Of a DNA stretch of 64,000 nucleotides, positions 17,337 through 25,375 are shown piece by piece. The stretch is from an uncultured Pontibacter sp. GTDB lineage: Bacteria > Bacteroidota > Bacteroidia > Cytophagales > Hymenobacteraceae. Under the pieces are notes generated by a model. It was not told the DNA's origin, made no database searches, and was given only the letters and a program-made list of their open reading frames with translations. The position numbers and the translations under genes are program-made. Positions within the stretch are counted from its first letter, which is position 1. Each line of letters begins with the position of its first letter. Location: the NCBI RefSeq assembly GCF_947499215.1, contig NZ_CANMNI010000003.1, forward strand, positions 186,001-250,000, written 5' to 3'.

Positions 17337-20300
17337 CTAGTATAACTCATAATGATGTTTAGAAAACTTATTTTCAGGTGTGTTCTTCAATGAAAGTTCT
17401 TTAATATGCTCAATCAATTCGGCTATTTTTTCCTGCCTTACTCCATTCAGATCATCTGTTGTAATAAGGTAATCTTCTAGCCCATGATCGTTATAGCTTT
17501 TACGCCTTTCTTGCCAGTCGTTGTAGTACTTTCTAGTATCAAGCATTCCTAAATGTTCCCAGAATAACTTCTTGCCATTTCTGAGAATTATAGTGAAATC
17601 GGGATGAATCTTATAGCTCAGTTTCTCTAACTCTAAAGGCTCTTCGTATTTAAACTTCAACCCACTTTTCTGCAAAGCATTATAGATTATAAATTCAATT
17701 TTAGAAGATACAACTACTCCATGCTCGGGGCTGAATTTTCCTTTTTTATTGATAGGAGTTTTGAAAATAGAGGTATTGCGGTGTATTAAGTGTGAATTAT
17801 TCTTTGCCTTCAACAATAAATTATCTTCACCATCTTGTACAAAGATAAATAAGCGATATTTTGATCTGGTTAATGCAGTATAAATTAACTCTTTAGCTAA
17901 TAACGATTGCTTTTTGGGTATTACTAGGAACACATTCTTAAAATCGCTCCCTTGTGATTTATGAACTGTAATTGCATAAGCTAAATCAAAATTCTCTTCA
18001 TCATCAACATAAGGCATAGGGTAGTCGGAATCTTTAAAATAATATTTTCTCTCTTCGTAGTTAATGGTGTCACCATCATCATTTTTAAAAGTCTTTTGTT
18101 TTGCGTTAACTACCCCTATTGATCCATTTGATAGATTTAATCTTCTGCTTTCACCCTTTCCTTTATACCAGTTATATAATCTAATAATCTTGTCACCATT
18201 GAGAAAGTAGTTATTGTCTTTTTCAAAGCCATTCTTTAATCTAAATTGTTTTTGAATTAGCTTATTAATTCCCAATGTGCCAAAATAGCCTGTGCGGTAA
18301 GGTGATAAAATTTGGAGATTCTCTAATTTTAAGGTTTCCTGAAAATTGTAACCCTGGTTATTTACATTGCCATTGTCATACAAACCAAATAGTAAGTTTA
18401 GCTTATTAAAGTTAGACAGAGCATCAGAGTCTTTTAACTCTAAGTCAAACACTTTATCTAAAGCTTCTGTAACACGCTCATTAAGGGTCTTCTGATTTTT
18501 CCATTTGTATATGAACAACCCATCACTTACTTTCCCCTCATTACTTTCAATGATATCAAAGGCCTCTTCATAGCAGCGAGTCTTATCAGTAAAGGCCTCC
18601 GCTAGTTTCAATATCTTATCATCATTCTCCTGACGACAATTAGATGCGAGGTTGATATAGTGATTACTAGCCAAAGCATCATTGTCTTGAACATACTCTA
18701 TAATATCGTGGAATGGTTTGCCAAACCCTATTGGGGGAAGTTGATTTTCATCTCCAACTAGAATGATGCGCTTAGGATACTTGTCTGAGAATTTAATGAT
18801 TGAAAGTAATAGTGTCAGCTTATTTAAGTCTAGCATAGATGATTCATCAATCACTAAATTATCTACACTTAATTTGTCTTCTTCAGGGATATGCAAAGCT
18901 CCCTCCCAGTCATCATAAATCCAAGCGAATTTGTTTTCGAAGATATACTTGTCGATTGTCTTGGCAGATATACTATTGAGGTTAGTATATCTCTTGATGT
19001 TTTCTGAGACACGTAAGGCAGCCTTTCCGGTGGGAGCCAAAATAAGTACCTCCTCACCTGCATTGTAGAGGTGTTCTATAACTTTACTAGTTTCATAAGT
19101 CTTTCCAGCACCTGGTTTCCCAGTCAATAAGAAAAATGATTTTTCGAAAATATTCTTGTATAGAAGCCGCCTTTCACTTGTAAATAGTTCTTTCTCCTCA
19201 TTAGTTTTTACAACTTTAGCAAGTTTACTTAAGCTATCATTTATATGCGTCTCTACATCTATATTCTTTTGTTCGTGAGGATTTCTGCTTATAAGTGAAT
19301 ATACTAGTTCCTTTAAAAAGTCCTCTGATTGCTTTACAACCTTCAGATAAAAGTATTTTGCCTCTTTTGTTTCTACTATATGAAGCTTTTCAATAAAGTG
19401 AGATTTGTAATCATCATCCAAGTTTAACAGAGCTTCATCATCTAGATCAATGTTATTCTTATAAATGAGTGGGTGTTCATATAAATCTTTAAGTACTTCC
19501 TGAGCCGAATCATAACAGTGACCATTTTCTCCCATACGCTTCAAGTAATTTATAATCACTGATCTAACACGCTGTGGACTGTCCTCTCTTAGACCTTGAA
19601 GCTTTCTGTGACGATCAATGTACTTCTTATCAGGTATCATGCCCATATCGACTTTGAACACATCTATGGGCTCATCCTGCATATCGGGCTTATCTAAATC
19701 GTCTTCATCTGCTTTATATTCTTCATAAAGAGCGTATGGGTTAGATTCTATTGCTTTCAGCAAATCTTTATCCTGAATAATCTTCTCGACTTGATGTTTG
19801 GTCAAAACAACGAGAGATAGTTTCGCAAATGATTTGTAGTACTTTTTAAAAATTCTGTCATCAGCTAGGTCCAACAAATCATTTTCCCATGCCTCTAGCT
19901 CATCAGGTATATCCTCATTGATGATGTCCGCAAAAAAGCTTTGCAGATCATATTTCCGAGAAAGCAAAGGGTAGATTGAATTGCTAAGTTTTCTGGATTT
20001 TATGTTGTCTTCCAAGAAATGATTTAAGACATTAGCGAGGGATGGATAGATACCTCTTTTATCCCATACCTTTGCGATCATGTCATCAATACGACTTTCC
20101 TCTTCCTCTAATCCACTTTTTACAACCTGCTGATTGTGGTCTTGAATCTTCTTTATGGATTTTCGAATTTTGTATAATAAATATAGACACTTATCATCAT
20201 CTATATCCATACTGACATACTTGAAGCCCCTTATTAGAGACTCTTCCTCAATAATTACTTTCACATCTGAGAGGAGTTCTTCAGTATCTGGATTTGCTTC

Positions 20301-21035
20301 AGTGTAAGCTACATATTCACGGTAGGGGAGCAGTACAGCTTTGTCTGGGTCATGAGTGAATTGTAACATCCAATTCATTGTAGGGAAGTTAGACATAGTA
20401 AGGTCTGTATATTTCTTCCCTGTTTTTTTATCCCTCTTTTGTTTGGGCGTGCGAATTTTCTTTAATACGGCTTCTTCAAAATTGAAATGCTTTGGTTCAG
20501 GTAACTCGCTGATTACAGAGCACCCTAGCAAAAGATACTTCATGTCATCAGCAGAAACAGGATTGTCGTAGTTGGCATAAAAAAAGATAATAGATTCGCT
20601 TGGCTTGAATTTGTTTATGTAATTATCAATCCGTTGATCCAAATCGGGCCAATAGTTACCATGTGCCTTCTTTTTGATGTCACTGTGTACGAATGAGAGC
20701 TTAAATGGCCATGTGATTACAGAGTTCTTCTTAACTACTTCTGGAATGGTCTCCTCTACCCAATTAAAAGCGTGATGGTGCTCTACCGAGAACTCCTGAT
20801 CGCTGAATGCATTTATACTCCAGTAGCAGGGGGGAACACTTGTAGGAAGAAAGTTGCTGGCAACATATTCTCCTCTTACTCCATCTTGGCTTTCGTACTC
20901 AGTGTTTTTATTCTTTTCAATACGACCTGATAATAAGGAATGTGCGCCTGTACAATAAGTATTTCCTTCAGGATTGCAGCATACTTTACCGTTCCAGTTA
21001 TTGTCGTGCCATGCCATTCGTACTGTTAAATGCAT
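17337..21035 (-). CDS. Large SF1 helicase with C-terminal nuclease-like domain
   Basis: 1,232-aa protein. The N-terminal region starts with a conserved-looking WHDNNWNG...C...NTYCTGAHSLLS segment (about residues 9-36) that may bind metal. A long middle of unknown fold follows. A RecD-like helicase core occupies about 630-1,060: Walker A GKPGAGKT near 640, NLVIDESSM near 728, GDENQLPPIG, and the UvrD_C2 motif AITVHKSQGSDF near 1,028. The last ~120 residues (HPDFTIIL ... FWEHLGMLD) have the spacing of a PD-(D/E)xK/Vsr-like nuclease. It appears intact, with no adjacent partner beyond the CBS-HEPN gene. Defence helicase-nuclease by context; specific system name unknown to me. Confidence 0.8.
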   Translation of the reverse strand: MHLTVRMAWHDNNWNGKVCCNPEGNTYCTGAHSLLSGRIEKNKNTEYESQDGVRGEYVASNFLPTSVPPCYWSINAFSDQEFSVEHHHAFNWVEETIPEVVKKNSVITWPFKLSFVHSDIKKKAHGNYWPDLDQRIDNYINKFKPSESIIFFYANYDNPVSADDMKYLLLGCSVISELPEPKHFNFEEAVLKKIRTPKQKRDKKTGKKYTDLTMSNFPTMNWMLQFTHDPDKAVLLPYREYVAYTEANPDTEELLSDVKVIIEEESLIRGFKYVSMDIDDDKCLYLLYKIRKSIKKIQDHNQQVVKSGLEEEESRIDDMIAKVWDKRGIYPSLANVLNHFLEDNIKSRKLSNSIYPLLSRKYDLQSFFADIINEDIPDELEAWENDLLDLADDRIFKKYYKSFAKLSLVVLTKHQVEKIIQDKDLLKAIESNPYALYEEYKADEDDLDKPDMQDEPIDVFKVDMGMIPDKKYIDRHRKLQGLREDSPQRVRSVIINYLKRMGENGHCYDSAQEVLKDLYEHPLIYKNNIDLDDEALLNLDDDYKSHFIEKLHIVETKEAKYFYLKVVKQSEDFLKELVYSLISRNPHEQKNIDVETHINDSLSKLAKVVKTNEEKELFTSERRLLYKNIFEKSFFLLTGKPGAGKTYETSKVIEHLYNAGEEVLILAPTGKAALRVSENIKRYTNLNSISAKTIDKYIFENKFAWIYDDWEGALHIPEEDKLSVDNLVIDESSMLDLNKLTLLLSIIKFSDKYPKRIILVGDENQLPPIGFGKPFHDIIEYVQDNDALASNHYINLASNCRQENDDKILKLAEAFTDKTRCYEEAFDIIESNEGKVSDGLFIYKWKNQKTLNERVTEALDKVFDLELKDSDALSNFNKLNLLFGLYDNGNVNNQGYNFQETLKLENLQILSPYRTGYFGTLGINKLIQKQFRLKNGFEKDNNYFLNGDKIIRLYNWYKGKGESRRLNLSNGSIGVVNAKQKTFKNDDGDTINYEERKYYFKDSDYPMPYVDDEENFDLAYAITVHKSQGSDFKNVFLVIPKKQSLLAKELIYTALTRSKYRLFIFVQDGEDNLLLKAKNNSHLIHRNTSIFKTPINKKGKFSPEHGVVVSSKIEFIIYNALQKSGLKFKYEEPLELEKLSYKIHPDFTIILRNGKKLFWEHLGMLDTRKYYNDWQERRKSYNDHGLEDYLITTDDLNGVRQEKIAELIEHIKELSLKNTPENKFSKHHYELY

Positions 21036-21377
21036 ATATGTCTTGTTAGATGGTTGGAATGATTTATTGAGGACTCAAGAGGAATATCTATATCTAGTGT
21101 GTCAGGGATAAACCAAAGTAATTGTTAGGGTATTAGATATAATTAATAAAATAGGCTGTATGAATATAGTGCTTTACAGGTTTAAAAGCCAAAATTTTCA
21201 AATAAAAATTAAAATGATTTAAATTTTAATTAATGTCCTGAGCTTTTATAACTAAAGCTAAATCATCCTCAATTCACCTAAGCTACCTCAACATACATGT
21301 AATCCAAGTAGATAAAGGGGTGGTGGTTTCTGTCCATTTACAATCAATTTGCAATTCGCGAATCGCGAATTATACCC
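21036..21377. other. Island boundary, AT-rich non-coding stretch
   Basis: 342 bp without a credible gene. It separates the AT-rich defence island from the GC-richer chromosomal part and presumably contains the promoter of the helicase gene. No tRNA, integrase or att-like direct repeat was recognised. A 19-bp palindrome lies at its right end. Confidence 0.5.
21353..21371. repeat. 19-bp palindrome at the island edge
   Basis: AATTCGCGA-A-TCGCGAATT, perfect 9-bp arms around one base, 6 bp past the stop of the M15 peptidase gene (minus strand). It could be a weak terminator stem or a border element. No T-run follows on the minus strand. Confidence 0.5.
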
Positions 21378-22151
21378 TCACCCCACCCAAGCCACTTCAA
21401 AATGCATCCCATCCTGCCGGGTAAAATGCCCGCCCCAGTAGAACCCATTCTGGTGGGCGATCTGTACGAGCTGGCGAACTGATCCCTTTTGCCCAACCAA
21501 AGCCGGTTGCGTGCCCAACCTGTTCCAAGCGTAGTTGATATCGAAGGCCGTGCCGAAAGCGTGGTTGCTGAGCACCGAGCGGCTGCCCCGGATGAAGCGC
21601 GGCACAAAGGCCCCTTCCCAAGTATGGACGTGGTGCAGCAGGTTTGCCTGTTCCCAATCGCGCCAAAGCTGCACGAGCTGGTCGGCGGCAAAGCGGTGGA
21701 AGTAGACCGTCGCGCTGCCTTTAACAGGTATAAGCTGCGGCACATGCACAGGTATGATGTGGCGGCGGTCCCAGCCGTCGGTGATCCGGATGTTCTCAGG
21801 GTTGCCGGGTATAGGGTGGGGGAGGAAGTTGAAGTGCCCGAATACCCGCGCCCGATCGGCACGGCTCAGCAGCGGCCGGAATTGCGGGCGCGGAGGCCAG
21901 TGGGCACTAAGTATGCCTGTGTGCTCGTCGGCCAGCACGCCGAAGCCCAAGGTCATAGCCATACCTGCGGTCTTGTTGCCCACAATGCCATCGGGCTGCA
22001 GGCTGTGCGCTAACTGAAAAGCGATGGTCGCGGCTTTGGTCCGCTCCCCAAATTGGCCGTCGGCTATACCTGTGTCGAAGCCCTGCCCAATCAAAAAGAA
22101 CTGCCATTTCCGGACGTCATCGCCCCGGTCGCCGATTCTGAGTACCTGCAT
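21378..22151 (-). CDS. Peptidoglycan-binding domain plus M15 D,D/L,D-carboxypeptidase-like protein
   Basis: 257-aa protein. Residues about 3-75 are a PG_binding_1 repeat (LRIGDRGDDVRKWQFFL ... DGIVGNKT). The C-terminal half is an M15-type zinc peptidase: SNHAFGTAFDINYAW holds the first His and Asp ligands, and DGMHFEVAW near the end holds the last His. Such proteins trim peptide stems of peptidoglycan. No signal peptide is visible at the start; phage endolysins also have this layout, but no phage gene is nearby. First gene of the GC-rich part. Confidence 0.87.
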   Translation of the reverse strand: MQVLRIGDRGDDVRKWQFFLIGQGFDTGIADGQFGERTKAATIAFQLAHSLQPDGIVGNKTAGMAMTLGFGVLADEHTGILSAHWPPRPQFRPLLSRADRARVFGHFNFLPHPIPGNPENIRITDGWDRRHIIPVHVPQLIPVKGSATVYFHRFAADQLVQLWRDWEQANLLHHVHTWEGAFVPRFIRGSRSVLSNHAFGTAFDINYAWNRLGTQPALVGQKGSVRQLVQIAHQNGFYWGGHFTRQDGMHFEVAWVG

Positions 22152-22286
22152 GTGTTGCGTATGTTGGTTTCAGCTAGCTGTATACGGGATGATGCGGGGA
22201 AATGCTCGGGGGAATGACGACGTTACGGTGTAACGTCGGTACGTTTTTTTTTATCTGTGCTTTCTCGCGCTCATCCCCCCAAACAA

Positions 22287-22329
22287 AAACCTCCCCGCAC
22301 CAAGCCGTAGCCAATATGCGGGGAGGTTT
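22287..22329 (-). terminator. Terminator of the csbD-like gene
   Basis: Perfect 13-bp arms AAACCTCCCCGCA / TGCGGGGAGGTTT with a 17-nt loop, 21 bp past the stop. The minus strand continues into TTTTTGTTT. Confidence 0.72.
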
Positions 22330-22350
22330 CAATGATGGAATCTTTCCGGC

Positions 22351-22542
22351 TTACAGCGAATCAATCCATCGCTTCAGATCGCCTTTCGCTTTGCCGGTTT
22401 TCTGCTGGAGTTTGCCCAGCCACTCGTCCTGTCGGCCTTCCTCGTAAGTCAGGTCGTCGTCGGTGAGGTCGCCGTAGCTTTGCTTGATTTTGCCTTTCAT
22501 CTCGTTCCAGTTTCCTCTGGTTCTATATTCTGTCTCGTTCAT
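22351..22542 (-). CDS. CsbD-family small stress protein
   Basis: 63-aa hydrophilic protein with the CsbD pattern: GNWNEMKGKIKQSYGDLTDDDL early, and EGRQDEWLGKLQQKTGKAKGD later. CsbD proteins are small general-stress proteins of unknown biochemistry. The frame runs 27 codons further upstream, but that part is not CsbD-like; the ATG at 22542 gives the family N-terminus. It lies between the M15 peptidase and a hybrid histidine kinase, all minus strand, with a terminator after it. Confidence 0.85.
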   Translation of the reverse strand: MNETEYRTRGNWNEMKGKIKQSYGDLTDDDLTYEEGRQDEWLGKLQQKTGKAKGDLKRWIDSL

Positions 22543-22601
22543 AGTTTTAGTCTTTAAGTTTATACTAGTATACCTAGGTTTACGGGTAAAACGAGTGGGC
22601 G

Positions 22602-24359
22602 TTATGGGCGGGGTGGAAGCCACTTTTTAAGCAGCCCGATCAGATCACTTTGGTCGAAGGGTTTGCAGAGGTAGTCGTTCATGCCGGCGGCCAGACTGTT
22701 GGCTATGTCGGTGCTGTAGGCGCTCGCCGAAAAGGCCACAATGGGTTTTGCGAACTGGTTCGCCCGGAGCACCTTGGCCGCCTCCAGTCCGCTCATGCCG
22801 GGCATCTGCACATCCAGAAACACCAGATCGAAAGGTTGGGAGCGGACCAGATCGATGGCTTCCTGTCCGCTGTGGGCGGTGGTGACTTGGGCGCCGTAGT
22901 TTTCGAGTACGGTTTCCAAAAGCATGACATTGATCTCGTTGTCGTCGACCACCAGTATGCGCGTATTCTCCGGAAGCCTGAACTCGCCTGCGGATGCTGC
23001 TTTTTCGGCGGCCGGGGCTCTCGGCTCCAGTTGCCGCAGCCGGATCGTGAACCAGAACATGGAGCCTTTCTGCTGACCCGGCAGGGGACTGACCACCTGC
23101 AGATCGCCCTGCAGCAGCCGCGCTAACTTTTTGCTGATGGCTAGGCCCAGTCCCGAGCCGCCGTACTTGCGCGACGTGGACTGGTCTGACTGCGTGAAAG
23201 ACTCAAATACCATGGCCTGCTTGTCGGGCGGTATACCTATACCTGTGTCGATGACGGAGCACTGGAGCAGGAGCTCGTTCTTTGGAAGCAGTTCGGCCCG
23301 GAACTGCACCTCAATGCGGCCTTTATCCGTGAACTTGATGGCGTTGCTCACCAAGTTGGTGACCACTTGGTTGATGCGGGTAGGGTCGCCGATGGCCCAG
23401 TCCGGTACCGACGCGTCAAAATGCACCGTGAAGGCCAGCGCTTTTGTGGTAGCCAAGTGCTGGTAGGGCTGCAGGTTGGTGCTGAGGCTCTCGCGCAGGT
23501 GAAAGGGGATGCTCTCGAGGTGTATCTTATTCTGCTCCACCCGGTGCAGATCCAGTATGTCGTTGAGCAGTTTGGTGAGCGTGGAGCCGGAGGTCTTGAT
23601 CAGGTCGATGTACTGCCGCTGGGTATCGCTGAGTTCTGTTTGCAGCAGCAGGTCCGTAAAGCCCATGATGCCGTTGAGCGGCGTCCGGATCTCGTGGCTC
23701 ATGCTCGACAGGAAGTTGCTTTTGGCCTCGTTGGCCTCCTCCGCTTTTCGCTTGGCCTTGCGGAGTGCCTTCTCCGTTCTCTTGATCTCGGTGATGTCTT
23801 TGGCGATGATGAGCACGCCTTCGGTCTCTTTTTGATTGTTGCGGATATGCGAGAACGAGGCCGAAACCGGAATGTCCTGCTGCTGCTTGGTTCTGAAGAG
23901 CAGCTCCTTGTTCAGGCATTTTTCCTGGCTCTTGCATAGCTCTATGAGCGTGATCAGTTCAGGGAGGTACTCTTTGTGCAGTATAACCGAGAGCGGATTG
24001 CCCTGCAGCTCGCTTTCTTTGTAGCCAAGCGCCTCCTCCAGCGACGCGTTCACATTCCGGATCGTGAAGTCTTTGTTCAGCACAAGGAGCATGTCGGCCA
24101 CGCCCCGGTAAATGCTCTGCATAAAATCCCGGGAAACGGTGGAGCTCTTTAGCTCTTGGCTAAGCATGTTGATACCGGCAATAACGGCGTCCAGCTCGTC
24201 CCCTGAGTCAGAAGGCGTTAGCTTGTAATCGAAATTACCGTTTGCCACTTCGGCAATGAGGGTAATGATCTCCTCTATTCTCTCTTTCAGTACTTTCACT
24301 TCAGTATATCTGATTGCTTGTAAGCTGTGCTTTTGTAAGGGCAGGGTTGTTAGGTTCAC
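22602..24359 (-). CDS. Hybrid histidine kinase with PAS and receiver domains
   Basis: 585-aa cytoplasmic sensor kinase. Layout: a HAMP-like helical lead (about 25-75), a PAS domain (about 85-200), HisKA with phospho-His in [13 protein letters not shown] (about 218), and HATPase_c with N-box (NLVSNAIKF), G1 (DTGIGIPPD) and G2 ([13 protein letters not shown]). A C-terminal receiver has acidic VVDDNE, phosphoacceptor in VFLDVQMPG and Lys in CKPFD. No transmembrane segments, so it senses an internal cue. No DNA-binding response regulator is adjacent; the phosphoryl group probably passes on through an unlinked HPt protein. Confidence 0.93.
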   Translation of the reverse strand: MNLTTLPLQKHSLQAIRYTEVKVLKERIEEIITLIAEVANGNFDYKLTPSDSGDELDAVIAGINMLSQELKSSTVSRDFMQSIYRGVADMLLVLNKDFTIRNVNASLEEALGYKESELQGNPLSVILHKEYLPELITLIELCKSQEKCLNKELLFRTKQQQDIPVSASFSHIRNNQKETEGVLIIAKDITEIKRTEKALRKAKRKAEEANEAKSNFLSSMSHEIRTPLNGIMGFTDLLLQTELSDTQRQYIDLIKTSGSTLTKLLNDILDLHRVEQNKIHLESIPFHLRESLSTNLQPYQHLATTKALAFTVHFDASVPDWAIGDPTRINQVVTNLVSNAIKFTDKGRIEVQFRAELLPKNELLLQCSVIDTGIGIPPDKQAMVFESFTQSDQSTSRKYGGSGLGLAISKKLARLLQGDLQVVSPLPGQQKGSMFWFTIRLRQLEPRAPAAEKAASAGEFRLPENTRILVVDDNEINVMLLETVLENYGAQVTTAHSGQEAIDLVRSQPFDLVFLDVQMPGMSGLEAAKVLRANQFAKPIVAFSASAYSTDIANSLAAGMNDYLCKPFDQSDLIGLLKKWLPPRP

Positions 24360-24404
24360 TTGAAGACTGTTCCTTTGTAGTCAGGGTCGTTTCATTCTCT
24401 GAGA

Positions 24405-24522
24405 CTATCCCCTTGAGGGGATTATAGGGGTGTAAATTCGGAGTTAAATTGTCAATAATTGGCAAATTGTAAATTCACCCACAATTGTAAACACCCCTCT
24501 GCGCTCCCCTCAAGGGGAGAAT
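24405..24522. repeat. REP-like inverted pair (copies A and B)
   Basis: Copy A (24405-24434) reads CTATCCCCTTGAGGGGATTA then TAGGGGTGTA. Copy B (24491-24522) is the reverse orientation with a few changes. Each has an inner palindrome CCCCTTGAGGGG. Together with copies C/D and E/F they form a family of roughly 30-bp elements arranged head-to-head, as REP/BIME elements are. Confidence 0.7.
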
Positions 24523-24541
24523 TCCCAAGAGCGTAAAGGCC

Positions 24542-24656
24542 CCTAACCTTTAGGGGATCATAGGGGTGTTACTATTAGACGGAAAACATCTAATACTTCT
24601 GCTAGCTGTAGTTCTTCACAGATGTAGACACCCCTATAATCCCCTCAAGGGGATAG
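24542..24656. repeat. REP-like inverted pair (copies C and D)
   Basis: Copy C (24542-24571) is a degenerate forward copy whose inner palindrome has become CCTTTAGGGG. Copy D (24628-24656) is a clean reverse copy, identical over its length to copy F at 28218. The rest of the 560-bp gap between the kinase and the next gene shows no gene. Confidence 0.7.
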
Positions 24657-24855
24657 TTTTTAGCTTGAGATACCCTTAGTGTCCCAAGCTCGCAAGTCTC
24701 AAACTCCCGTTCTCACTTGTCCTCAAGGGGCTATTTTCTTAGCATAAACCGACACTACCCCTTCATGCTATCCTCTACTCAAGAAGCTTTTATCTTTATA
24801 TAACGTTTAAGGGGGAATTAAAGTGATAACCTGTAGGTTGTCTATATCCATGCCT

Positions 24856-24863
24856 TATTTTTG
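24856..24863 (+). promoter_or_regulatory. Possible -7 box for the STAS-like gene
   Basis: TATTTTTG matches TAnnTTTG, 56 bp upstream of the ATG at 24920. A TTG lies 15 bases upstream, shorter than the usual spacer, so this is tentative. Confidence 0.35.
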
Positions 24864-24919
24864 CCTGAGGAAACAAATGGGCTGGAAGGCACCCGAACAC
24901 AGGACGAACAAAAGAAAAA

Positions 24920-25318
24920 ATGGCGGCATTTGATAAAGTGGAAAAGGCGGTTTCTGTGAAAACAGAGCGACTGGATCTCTCAATAGAAGATGGGATTCTG
25001 TATTGTGTGTATCAAGAAGTTGAGTTGCTGGACATACACCTCGCTAGCCTGTGCGTGCAGGATCGACTGAACTTTGCCGGAGGACAATCCTACCCAAGCC
25101 TTTTTGACATCACCCATGTGAAGCACTCCACCAAAGAGGCCCGCGACTACTTGGCCAACGAAGGCAACGAAGGGGTGGTCGCCAGCGCGATCATTGTCAG
25201 CTCGCCGATGCTGAAAATGGCCGCCAATTTCTACATAAAGGTTAACAGACCCAAGAACCCCACCCGCATGTTCACGGGCGAAGACGAAGCCATCCAGTGG
25301 CTCAGCCAGTATAAATAA
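24920..25318 (+). CDS. Small SpoIIAA/STAS-like protein of unknown function
   Basis: 132-aa soluble protein that I know only as a conserved Bacteroidota hypothetical. The strand/helix alternation (LDLSIEDGILYCVY, PSLFDITHVKH, ASAIIVSSPMLKMAANFYIKV, PTRMFTGEDEAIQWLSQY) resembles SpoIIAA/STAS-like folds, where a short central helix follows the FDIT strand. The final EDEAIQWL segment is typical of that group. No catalytic motif is seen. Monocistronic: plus strand between a REP-rich gap and a strong bidirectional terminator. Confidence 0.7.
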   Translation: MAAFDKVEKAVSVKTERLDLSIEDGILYCVYQEVELLDIHLASLCVQDRLNFAGGQSYPSLFDITHVKHSTKEARDYLANEGNEGVVASAIIVSSPMLKMAANFYIKVNRPKNPTRMFTGEDEAIQWLSQYK

Positions 25319-25349
25319 AGAAAGCCCCTCCACATCGGAGGGGCTTTCT
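25319..25349. terminator. Bidirectional terminator between convergent genes
   Basis: Perfect 13-bp arms AGAAAGCCCCTCC / GGAGGGGCTTTCT with a 5-nt loop, one base after the stop of the plus-strand gene and 26 bp past the stop of the minus-strand receptor gene. Confidence 0.85.
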
Positions 25350-25375
25350 GTTTGTAAAGGGTCAGGGTAATTCTT

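Noticed and set aside
21378..22151. Phage endolysin in a prophage remnant
   Set aside because: The domain layout would fit, but no phage structural, replication or integrase gene is nearby.
24405..24656. CRISPR-like array from the repeated ~30-bp units
   Set aside because: Units are in inverted pairs with irregular spacing and no cas genes: REP-like instead.
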